From: AC-69 sp050692435
GTDB taxonomy: Bacteria; Actinomycetota; UBA4738; HRBIN12
Length of the DNA: 8,290 nucleotides
Direction of reading: 5' to 3'
NCBI GenBank assembly: GCA_050692435.1
Contig: JBOGVG010000130.1
Span: 1 to 8,290, forward strand
Part shown: positions 1 to 6,072 of the stretch, piece by piece
Layout: the number at the start of each line of letters is the position of its first letter
Numbering within the stretch: position 1 is the stretch's first letter
The notes under the pieces: model-generated
What the model was told of the DNA's origin: nothing
Database searches by the model: none
The model's input: the letters and a program-made list of their open reading frames with translations, nothing else
Translations under genes and position numbers: made by a program

Positions 1-213
1 CGTGAGATCCATGAGCCTGACGTGCGGGTCAGCCACGGCCTCGTCGGATTCCTCGGGCGACACCCGAACGATCAGCTCGTTCCCGTGGACGCCGCAGCAC
101 ATGTTGCCGCCGAGCATGAAGCCGACACCGCCGAACATCTTCTGCTCCTTCACGCCGGAGCGTTCGGCGAGCATGTCGCGCACCCGGCCGACGAGCTTTT
201 CGTCGTATGGCAC
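1..213 (-). CDS. TfoX/Sxy N-terminal-domain protein (3' end beyond the window)
   Basis: Seventy-one codons are visible, starting at a GTG (213-211) and staying open to the left edge. The protein begins VPYDEKLVGRVRDML and contains MFGGVGFMLGGNMCCGV (about residues 26-42), the hallmark glycine-rich stretch of the TfoX N-terminal domain family, followed by a strand NELIVRVSP. Stand-alone members are usually about 90-120 residues, so roughly the last third is missing. The founding member, TfoX/Sxy of gamma-proteobacteria, activates competence genes. Small actinobacterial proteins with only this domain have no established role, so I do not infer a competence function. The GTG is supported by GAGGGAAG on the minus strand, six to seven bases upstream. 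The ATG/GTG codons further inside lie within or after the conserved motif. Confidence 0.88.
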   Translation of the reverse strand, partial: MPYDEKLVGRVRDMLAERSGVKEQKMFGGVGFMLGGNMCCGVHGNELIVRVSPEESDEAVADPHVRLMDLT

Positions 214-241
214 GATTCACTTCCCTCAACCGGCTCTCGTC

Positions 242-252
242 ACCCTACGCTA
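242..252 (-). promoter_or_regulatory. possible -10 boxes for the TfoX-domain gene
   Basis: Read on the minus strand, two overlapping TANNNT hexamers are present: TAGCGT (252-247) and TAGGGT (247-242). Either would give a leader of roughly 22-30 bases that contains the GAGGGAAG ribosome-binding site of the GTG at 213. No convincing -35 is seen; GCGACA at 273-268 is a partial match with poor spacing. The call rests on TANNNT being the usual actinobacterial -10 pattern, which is a short and permissive motif. Confidence 0.25.
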
Positions 253-299
253 TGCACTCTGATGCGGTGTCGCGCATTCGTATCCTTCCGGCGCAAGTC

Positions 300-377
300 G
301 AGCCGATGGCGAACCCCATGGCTGCCAGCAGCACGTACACGCCGAGGCCGCCGGCCACCAACAGTCCAACGGAGCGA
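300..377 (-). pseudogene. decayed copy of the 3' end of the copper/beta-helix/PLDc_N gene
   Basis: By hand alignment, 300-377 matches 2691-2767 in the same orientation, with about 69 of 77 positions identical and one extra base (in the AACAGTCC stretch). On the minus strand it encodes LVAGGLGVYVLLAAMGFAIGS, against LVAGGLGVYVLLAALGFVIGS at the C-terminus of the 650-residue protein. The extra base breaks the frame just before this segment, and the TAG stop of the intact copy is absent. It has no start, no ribosome-binding site and none of the upstream domains, so it is a remnant and not a gene. It could be the residue of a tandem paralogue, of a separate PLDc_N gene, or one flank of a recombination event. 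Confidence 0.75.
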
Positions 378-549
378 CAATAACCATGACAGGTTCTCGA
401 GTCGACGCGATGCGAACGGTGTCCGATCACGGCGACGTGGGGATCCCTGGGCTGGATCTGGGCAGGATCCAATCGATGCGTGCCGATTCCATGCGTACAC
501 GGCTCAACGGTAAGCGCCTGGGGCCCCTCGGGGATAGAACGCGGTAGAC

Positions 550-1038
550 GTGGCGGATCGGGCCCGATTCGAGGGCTTCTTCCGGGAGCACCTCGCGCGC
601 GTGACGCGCGCCTGCGCGCTCGTGCTCCTCGATCCGACGGCTGCGGAAGACGTCGCGTCCGAAGCCTTCACCCGCCTGTGGGCAAAGTGGGGCCAGATCG
701 AGGATGAGGACCACGCGGGAGGCTACGTGTTCAAGACCGCGATGCGCCTATCTGCCAAACAGATGAAGACTCGTCGGCGCGAACTGCCGGAGGCGTTCGC
801 CGACCGAGGAGGCCCGGACGAGGTCGGCCAGGCCCTCGACCGGCGGGAGCTGTTCGGAGCCCTCGCCGGGCTGCCGGTTCGGCAGCGGCAAGCCGTGGTC
901 CTCCGGGATTGGGCTGGGTTCGAGGCCGGGGAGGTGGCGTCGATGCTCGGGATACGGGAGAGCACCGTGCGAGTCCAGCTGGCCAGGGGACGGGAGTCCC
1001 TCCGACGGGCGCTGTCGGTGGAGGAGCGGGAGCCATGA
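550..1038 (+). CDS. ECF-type RNA polymerase sigma factor
   Basis: The 162-residue protein has the two-domain plan of extracytoplasmic function (ECF) sigma factors. Region 2 covers about residues 9-76, with the typical DPTAAEDVASEAFTRLWAKW segment followed by the basic, DNA-facing KTAMRLSAKQMKTRRRE. Region 4 covers about 97-154 and has a helix-turn-helix ending IRESTVRVQLARGRESL. The length is normal for the class, and no extra C-terminal domain is present. Such factors direct RNA polymerase to a small regulon when released from a partner. The stop codon overlaps the start of the next gene in ATGA, which fits co-expression with a cognate regulator. The GTG at 550 is chosen because region 2 begins a few residues later. 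Its ribosome-binding site is weak, so a leaderless or very short leader is possible. The ECF subgroup and target promoters cannot be read from the sequence alone. Confidence 0.93.
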   Translation: MADRARFEGFFREHLARVTRACALVLLDPTAAEDVASEAFTRLWAKWGQIEDEDHAGGYVFKTAMRLSAKQMKTRRRELPEAFADRGGPDEVGQALDRRELFGALAGLPVRQRQAVVLRDWAGFEAGEVASMLGIRESTVRVQLARGRESLRRALSVEEREP

Positions 1039-2597
1039 AGGACGACCTTCGTGACGAGCGGCTAGGCGCGATCCTCGACGCGGGCGTCCGGGATCTCAAG
1101 CCGGCCGTCGGTGAGCGTCTGCCGCGGGTCCTACGCCGGGGCTCGCGCCGGCGAGCCGCCCGGTGGGCGGCGGCGGTGACCGCGCTCACCGTCTTTGTCG
1201 GCGGCGTCGGCTGGATCGCGCTCAATATCAGTGAAGGCCGCCGGGTGACGCCTCTCGACACGAACGCCTGGACCTCGGTCGGGTCCCTCGACACGACAGG
1301 CTGGATGTTCCGAGCCCCGCCGGGCTGGCTGCGGCAGAGGCTTCCCGCTTGCCCGAACGAGCCCGAGCGCACCGGAGCGATCGTGACGAACGTGAATTTC
1401 GTCTTCTGGAACCCTGAAAGGCAGCCACCGGATTGTGAGGACCGGCTTGTCCTCGCCGGCTTCCCATCCGATGGTATCGCCATCGCCCTCCAGCCGGTGG
1501 GCGTCCGGACCGGTGTCGTTTTGCCAGCGATGAACACACCCCTTCCGATCTCTTTCGATCAACTCGAACCAACCGAAGGGATCGCCGGAGGACCCCGTGC
1601 GTCGTACCTGAGGATCGGGGCGAACCGGGAGAACATCCTGTCACTCAGGACATGGATCGGGCCTGACGCATCACCTTCCGCGGCCGACCAGATGAACGAG
1701 GTAATCGCCTCCCTTGAGGTGTTGGGGGCGGCCCGCTGGACGACGTACCGGGACGAAGCGAACGGGTTCGAGGTCACCCACCCAGACGACTGGAACCGTG
1801 CCGGGGCGACGCTCATCCCCGAGCTCGCCGACCCGCGCGAGATCCTGTCGATCGGGACGTATCCGATGCGGCCGGGCGGGAAGGCGTGCGTGGACGCGTA
1901 CCTACCGGGGAACGCCATCGCGAATCTCGGTGCGGGGGACGTGTTCATCACCGTCCAGGAGACATTGAGCGACTCCGGCTTCCCGCCACGGCCAGAGTCG
2001 TTCGGGCCGGCGTCGGCCTCGATCTCGTGGGACGGGTTCCCGGCCTGCGACGGGCACAGCCCGGTTGAGCTCCGGGGCTGGTGGATCCCGTTCGCCGAGG
2101 AAGGACGGGGCTTCTACGCCTTCTTGGCCCTCGGGTCGGGAGTGGCCCGCGACGACCAAGTCCTCCGCACCGCCTGGCACATCCTGGACAGGCTCCGCTT
2201 TGACCCGGCCCCGACGTATCCGCGAGGCGTGCTCGAGTGGTGCCCGGACGTGGAGGAGACGGTCTCGATCGAAGCAAGAGATCTGCAGGGCGCGGCAGAG
2301 ACCGCCCTTCAGTTCGCCCGGGCGAGTCTCCTCGGTGATGTCGCAACGGCGGCAGGGCTCCAGGACGACTCTGTTCCGGACGACGCGATCTGGAGCATCG
2401 CCGGCGAGCCCCAGGCCGTCCGGACCATCGACGTCGTGGCAGACGGCGGTCGGCTCGTCGAGTTCGGATGCGGCCCAAACGTCGCAGCACGCACCGCATC
2501 GGTCGGCATCGACGATGGCACCGAGAGTGCCAGCCTCGACTTCACGCTCTATCTCGTCCTTCGGCCAGGGGGTTGGAAGGTATGGAGCTCGTACTAG
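1035..2597 (+). CDS. single-pass membrane protein with large ectodomain, putative sigma partner/anti-sigma factor
   Basis: The 520-residue protein starts at ATG 1035, inside the stop of the sigma gene, with GGAGGAG (1020-1026) eight bases upstream. The open frame extends further upstream, but that part overlaps sigma coding sequence. Residues 1-43 are a short basic cytoplasmic tail (KDDLRDERL...RRGSRRRAARW). Residues about 44-64 form one membrane helix, and the remainder would be outside. The tail lacks the HXXXCXXC zinc motif of classical anti-sigma domains. The exterior has at least three parts: two beta-rich modules marked by TGWMFRAPPGW (88-98) and NGFEVTHPDDW (243-253), and a C-terminal module (about 410-520) that looks like an NTF2/lumazine-binding-type fold ending in LRPGGWKVWSSY. 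Cysteines at 106, 134, 285, 338, 403 and 479 could form disulfides. Operon position and topology make an anti-sigma or sensor role likely; that is inference, and I do not recognise a named family. Confidence 0.75.
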   Translation: MKDDLRDERLGAILDAGVRDLKPAVGERLPRVLRRGSRRRAARWAAAVTALTVFVGGVGWIALNISEGRRVTPLDTNAWTSVGSLDTTGWMFRAPPGWLRQRLPACPNEPERTGAIVTNVNFVFWNPERQPPDCEDRLVLAGFPSDGIAIALQPVGVRTGVVLPAMNTPLPISFDQLEPTEGIAGGPRASYLRIGANRENILSLRTWIGPDASPSAADQMNEVIASLEVLGAARWTTYRDEANGFEVTHPDDWNRAGATLIPELADPREILSIGTYPMRPGGKACVDAYLPGNAIANLGAGDVFITVQETLSDSGFPPRPESFGPASASISWDGFPACDGHSPVELRGWWIPFAEEGRGFYAFLALGSGVARDDQVLRTAWHILDRLRFDPAPTYPRGVLEWCPDVEETVSIEARDLQGAAETALQFARASLLGDVATAAGLQDDSVPDDAIWSIAGEPQAVRTIDVVADGGRLVEFGCGPNVAARTASVGIDDGTESASLDFTLYLVLRPGGWKVWSSY

Positions 2598-2658
2598 CGG
2601 GGGCGGGAAGTTGCGATGAGGCCCGGCGCTGCACCCGTGACGCCGATCGGCTTGGCCA

Positions 2659-2679
2659 CGGAAGTGGGCTGTTCTTCCG
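2659..2679. terminator. weak hairpin between convergent genes
   Basis: CGGAAG (2659-2664) and CTTCCG (2674-2679) form a six-base-pair stem with a nine-base loop in the 86-bp space between the stops at 2597 (+) and 2684 (-). A separate perfect palindrome, GCCGATCGGC, lies at 2642-2651. Neither is followed by a T-tract on either strand, so intrinsic termination is uncertain. The location between convergent genes is the main support. Confidence 0.3.
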
Positions 2680-2683
2680 CCCC

Positions 2684-4636
2684 CTAGCCCGAGCCGATGA
2701 CGAAACCCAGGGCTGCGAGCAGCACGTACACGCCGAGACCGCCGGCCACCAGCATCCAGCGGAGGGATCGCTGGATGGGGGACCGCCCGATCGCGTAGTA
2801 GCCGATGGGCCCGAGGAGCGGGATCAGCAGCACGACGGCCATCCACACGACGCGCATTCGGTCCGGCAACAGATCCTGCCGAACAAGGTCCCAGAGCGCG
2901 ATGGAGACCCAGGCCGAGTACAGGATGAGGGGCAGCGCGTAGCCGTACAGGCCGATCAGCAGCCCCCACCACGTGGTGGCGATCGGGAAGCCCAACACGG
3001 TCACCTCCTGGTCGATGCGGTCGGACGGTCGCGCGACGAGCGTGCGCGCGTCGCGGATGCGTGGGAGCGGCTCGGGCACCGCGATCTCGGCGACCGCGGG
3101 GTCGGGCGGGGCGTTCCTTGCGCGGGACATCCGAGGTTGGCGCGGTGGCTCCGGCGCCGTCCTCCAGTCCCCGTGCGGGAAGTCTCCGCTGCCGCCCTGC
3201 ACGAAACGCACCAGCGTGTCGAACGTGCTTCCGAGGTTCCCTCCGCCCAGTGCGTTCGGGGAGAAGCCGCACCCGAACTGCTGCTCGATGGCGGGAGGCA
3301 GGCTGGTCGAGAAGTCGTTGCCGGAGAAGCAGTCACCGCCGCCGGACGGCGCCGACAGCGCCAGGTCGCCGATGCCCGAGTCGCGGACCACGTTGTCGGT
3401 GATCTGGTTGTCTTCGGTGACCCACAGGTTCTCGTCGGCCATGGGGAAGACCTGGATCCCGAACCGCTCGTGGCCCTCCACCAGGTTCTCGGTCACGACG
3501 TTCCCCCGGCCGCCGGTGATGGCGATGCCCGTGCCGAACGCCGCGTACTGGAGGGACTCGGCCGGCGCGTCGCGGTTGCCGTTGTCGTGCACCCAGTTGC
3601 CGGCGATCAGGATGTCGTGCTGGGGCGGCAGCTCCTCGGTGTCCAGCGTATTCGGGAGGATGCCGTTCATGTTGTCCCGCCACTCGGAGTTGATGATGGC
3701 GAGGTCGCCGCTGGCGTTCGTCCCGGAAAACCCCAGCGCGTTGTTCTCGGCGAGCACGTCGGTGATCACCGCGTGGCATGGGTCGCACTGCCCGATGTAG
3801 AAGCCGGCGTCCGGGTGCCCGCTCGCGTAGGAGTGTTCGAGCTGGCCGTACCGCGAGTCGTACGCGAAGATCCCGTAGTCGCCGTCGTTGTACGCGGTGA
3901 GGTATGACCCGCGGTAGCCGTACACGCTCGACCACAGGAACCCGTTCAGCAGGTAGTGGCGGGCCGTCATGTTCTCGATGGCCACTCCGTCCGCCTCGAT
4001 GACCTGGATGCCGTTGTCCAGACGGAACGCGCCGTCAAGGATCACCTTGTTCCGGTCGGCGCCCCGGATGGTGAGGAACGGGGTCGTCACCACCACCGCC
4101 TCCTCATAGACGCCGGGGGAGATCAGTACAAGGCCACCCGGCTCCGCCTCGTCCACGGCCTCTTGGATCGTGGGCCGATCCTGTGGAACGCGGACGGTGG
4201 GCCCCGGTATCGCCGGCGGCGGCTCGCGACCCGGGCCGACCCCGCCGATCGGGCCGGGCGGTATGGTGCCACCCACCAGCACCACCCCGACCATCCCCGC
4301 GCCTGGTGAGCCGTGGTAGGAGCAGTGGTAGGCGAAGGCTCCGGCGGTTGGGAACGTCAGGATGAACGAGCCGCCCGGCTCCAGGTCTCCGGAAGAGACC
4401 GATCCGTCGTCCGCCGTGACGTCGTGGATGCTTCGACCGTCGTTCGTCCACTCCACGGTGCCGCCCACGGGGATCCGAACGATGCGCGGGGAGAACACGT
4501 TGTCGATGGCCTCGATGCGGGCGGAGCTCTCCTCCTGTCCCCGGGCCCATGCCGGGACTACTAGGACCAGCAGGAAGGCCAATGCGAACGGCCGGCGCAG
4601 GCGAGGGCGCACCATCGACGGCGCGGACGATAGCAC
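2684..4636 (-). CDS. cupredoxin / right-handed beta-helix / PLDc_N-like membrane protein
   Basis: The product has 650 residues from a GTG at 4636, which has AGGA a few bases upstream; an internal ATG at 4615 has no such site. A signal peptide (RPRLRRPFALAFLLVLVVPAWARG, split here as basic residues 10-15 and hydrophobic core 16-30) precedes three regions. Residues 38-122 are a cupredoxin with candidate type 1 copper ligands His71, Cys105, His108 and Met115 (YHCSYHGSPGAGM). Residues 148-475 read as a right-handed beta-helix of the pectate-lyase/NosD type, opening TIQEAVDEAEPGG and LISPGVYEEAVVV, with many Asn-Asn or Asp-Asn turns. A Pro/Arg-rich linker (about 490-545) leads to three membrane helices (about 555-583, 594-616, 627-648). 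The middle one, WMAVVLLIPLLGPIGYYAIG, resembles the PLDc_N domain. CDPCH at 284-288 matches the heme c motif. The likely role is an extracytoplasmic, membrane-anchored copper protein that binds or acts on a polysaccharide. The substrate and any redox partner are unknown. Confidence 0.85.
   Translation of the reverse strand: MLSSAPSMVRPRLRRPFALAFLLVLVVPAWARGQEESSARIEAIDNVFSPRIVRIPVGGTVEWTNDGRSIHDVTADDGSVSSGDLEPGGSFILTFPTAGAFAYHCSYHGSPGAGMVGVVLVGGTIPPGPIGGVGPGREPPPAIPGPTVRVPQDRPTIQEAVDEAEPGGLVLISPGVYEEAVVVTTPFLTIRGADRNKVILDGAFRLDNGIQVIEADGVAIENMTARHYLLNGFLWSSVYGYRGSYLTAYNDGDYGIFAYDSRYGQLEHSYASGHPDAGFYIGQCDPCHAVITDVLAENNALGFSGTNASGDLAIINSEWRDNMNGILPNTLDTEELPPQHDILIAGNWVHDNGNRDAPAESLQYAAFGTGIAITGGRGNVVTENLVEGHERFGIQVFPMADENLWVTEDNQITDNVVRDSGIGDLALSAPSGGGDCFSGNDFSTSLPPAIEQQFGCGFSPNALGGGNLGSTFDTLVRFVQGGSGDFPHGDWRTAPEPPRQPRMSRARNAPPDPAVAEIAVPEPLPRIRDARTLVARPSDRIDQEVTVLGFPIATTWWGLLIGLYGYALPLILYSAWVSIALWDLVRQDLLPDRMRVVWMAVVLLIPLLGPIGYYAIGRSPIQRSLRWMLVAGGLGVYVLLAALGFVIGSG
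2691..2767 (-). repeat. intact member of the ~77-bp direct repeat flanking the sigma cassette
   Basis: This segment encodes the last membrane helix of the copper/beta-helix protein and matches 300-377 in the same orientation with about 90% identity (eight mismatches, one gap). The two copies lie about 2.39 kb apart and bracket the whole sigma factor/membrane partner pair. Similarity stops close to the stop codon on one side and near the SLRW codons on the other. Confidence 0.8.
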
Positions 4637-4677
4637 CCGTTCCTGCCCGGGGCCGGGCGCGGTACGGTGGGGATTCG
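4637..4677. promoter_or_regulatory. 41-bp divergent promoter region with dyad, between the copper protein and the acyltransferase
   Basis: For the plus-strand acyltransferase, TACGGT (4663-4668) fits the actinobacterial TANNNT -10 and ends nine bases before the ATG, so the transcript would be leaderless or nearly so. GGTGGGGA (4667-4673) could alternatively act as a ribosome-binding site. TTCCTG (4640-4645) is at 17-bp spacing but is a poor -35. A dyad, GCCCGG-GG-CCGGGC (4645-4658), sits in the -35/-10 spacer and could be an operator. No clear -10 is seen for the minus-strand gene, whose promoter may lie inside the acyltransferase coding region. Confidence 0.45.
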
Positions 4678-6072
4678 ATGGCTCCCGAGAGGCTCACCGC
4701 GCTCGACGCGTCGTTCCTATACCTGGAGCGCCCGGCCATGCACATGCACGTCGCCGCGCTGTCCGTCTTCGACCCGTCCACCCGCCCCGACGGCCGGCTG
4801 CGGTCCGAGGACGTGGCCGGCGTCATCGCCTCCCGGATCCACCTGGCGACGCGGTTCCGGCAGAAGGTGATGATGGTCCCGGGGAACGTCGCGCTCCCGG
4901 TGTGGGTGGACGACCCCCGCTTCGACCTGGGCTTCCACGTCCGCCGGGCCGGCCTGCCCTCACCCGGCGGGCGGCGCGAGCTCACCGACTACGCCCAGCG
5001 GGTCCTGTCGCGCCCCCTCGACCGGACCAAGCCGCTCTGGGAGCTGTACCTGATCGAGGGGCTCGAGGGCGGGCACGTGGCCGCACTCCTCAAGGTCCAT
5101 CACGCCATCTTCGACGGCGTCTCCGGGATGCAGCTCGCGGCGGCCGTCTACGACCTGGAGCCCGTGCCGCCGAAGCCGCCACCCGCTCTGCCCTGGAACC
5201 CAGAGCCCGAGCCCGGGCCGGCCGACCTCCTCCGGGAGGCCGTTCTCGGGCAGCTCACCCATCCGGTGCGAGCGTTCGTCAACGCGGTGGACCAGGTGGT
5301 CCGCGCGCCCGCGACGACCGCCTTCGGCCTCGGCGTCATCGCCACGGGCGTGCGGAGCATCTTCGACATGGGGGCTCGGCCCACGAGCCCGCTCGACGTG
5401 AGGATCGGTCCCAACCGGAGGTTCGCCATGACCGAGGCGCCGCTCCAGCGGTTCAAGGACGTGAAGGACGCGCTCGGCGGCACGGTGAACGACGTCGTGC
5501 TGACGGTCGTGGCCGGCGCCCTCCACGATGTGCTGAAGGCGAGGAAGGAACCCACCCGGGGCCGGACGCTCCGGGTCATGGTGCCGGTCTCGGTGCGGGC
5601 GTCCGGGGAGGGCGGCGCCGGCAACCGCGTTGCGCCGGCGTTCGTGGACGTCCCGGTCGGCGCAATGTCCCCGAAGCGGTGCTTGGCCGAGGTCCGAAAG
5701 GGGACGCGGCACTTGAAGGAGTCGATGATGGCGATGGGAGCCGACGCCATCATCAGTCTCGGCGCCTACGCTCCAGGAGGGCTGCTCGCCGGTGCGGCCC
5801 GGCTCGTCTCTCGAGGCGCGTGGTTCAACCTCGTCGTGTCGAACATCCCCGGCCCCCAGCAGCCCATGTACCTGGCCGGCGCGAGGCTCGTGGCGAGCTA
5901 CCCGTCGATGCCGCTCGGGGAGAACTCGGCACTTTCGATCGCGTGCTCGTCGCTCGGAGGCACCATGGCGTTCGGCCTGACCGGCGACTGGGACGGGATG
6001 CCCGACATCCACTCGCTGGCCCTGGCCATCGACGAGTCGCTCGACCAGCTCCGCAAGGCCGCCGGCGTCTAG
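4678..6072 (+). CDS. wax ester synthase/diacylglycerol acyltransferase (WS/DGAT) family protein
   Basis: The 464-residue protein matches the usual 450-480 of bacterial WS/DGAT enzymes, which transfer an acyl group from acyl-CoA to a fatty alcohol or diacylglycerol to make storage wax ester or triacylglycerol. The N-terminus APERLTALDASFLYLE is typical, as is PLDRTKPLWELYLIEGL (113-129). The catalytic HHXXXDG motif is intact as HHAIFDG (His141, His142, Asp146, Gly147). The second half has LGGTVNDVVLTVVAGAL (266-282) and the NIPGP segment (389-393) of the family. The open frame extends upstream, but the ATG at 4678 is chosen because the conserved N-terminus begins there and the upstream part overlaps the divergent gene. 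The protein is expected at the cytoplasmic face of the membrane or on lipid droplets. Its stop shares a CTAG with the stop of the convergent hydrolase. Wax ester versus triacylglycerol preference cannot be told from sequence. Confidence 0.95.
   Translation: MAPERLTALDASFLYLERPAMHMHVAALSVFDPSTRPDGRLRSEDVAGVIASRIHLATRFRQKVMMVPGNVALPVWVDDPRFDLGFHVRRAGLPSPGGRRELTDYAQRVLSRPLDRTKPLWELYLIEGLEGGHVAALLKVHHAIFDGVSGMQLAAAVYDLEPVPPKPPPALPWNPEPEPGPADLLREAVLGQLTHPVRAFVNAVDQVVRAPATTAFGLGVIATGVRSIFDMGARPTSPLDVRIGPNRRFAMTEAPLQRFKDVKDALGGTVNDVVLTVVAGALHDVLKARKEPTRGRTLRVMVPVSVRASGEGGAGNRVAPAFVDVPVGAMSPKRCLAEVRKGTRHLKESMMAMGADAIISLGAYAPGGLLAGAARLVSRGAWFNLVVSNIPGPQQPMYLAGARLVASYPSMPLGENSALSIACSSLGGTMAFGLTGDWDGMPDIHSLALAIDESLDQLRKAAGV

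Larger units (their letters stand above)
214..549. other. intergenic region without an intact gene
   Basis: This 336-bp gap separates the divergent TfoX-domain and sigma factor genes. The open frames crossing it do not look like proteins: they are rich in Arg, Ser and Pro and match no family I recognise. It contains the decayed gene fragment at 300-377. It also holds a run of three GGATC words (441, 454 and 465) and an ATGCGT repeated 15 bp apart (476 and 491). It must hold the promoter of the sigma operon. A candidate -10 is TAGAAC at 535-540, only nine bases before the GTG. None of these sites is secure. Confidence 0.6.

Noticed and set aside
413..442. GAAC with a downstream GCGAC as an ECF-type autoregulatory promoter
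   Set aside because: The match to a -35 GGAAC is incomplete and the -10 is not distinctive. Such words are frequent in this base composition.
22..513. Plus-strand open frame of 163 codons across the left edge and intergenic region
   Set aside because: It is antisense to the TfoX motif and continues through the decayed fragment, with no ribosome-binding site and an unstructured Arg/Ser-rich translation.
300..2767. Direct repeats as attachment sites of an integrative element
   Set aside because: Not annotated as att sites: there is no integrase, excisionase, tRNA or other mobile gene between them, and the copies differ by about 10%. Kept only as a hypothesis in the findings.
1902..3272. Minus-strand open frame of 456 codons spanning the end of the sigma partner gene and the copper protein gene
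   Set aside because: Shadow frame: Arg-rich, no recognisable domain, and it crosses two genes with clear domains and a convergent boundary.
2468..3907. Plus-strand open frame of 479 codons antisense to the beta-helix gene
   Set aside because: The opposite strand encodes signal peptide, copper ligands, beta-helix turns and membrane helices in one frame, whereas this frame shows no domain.
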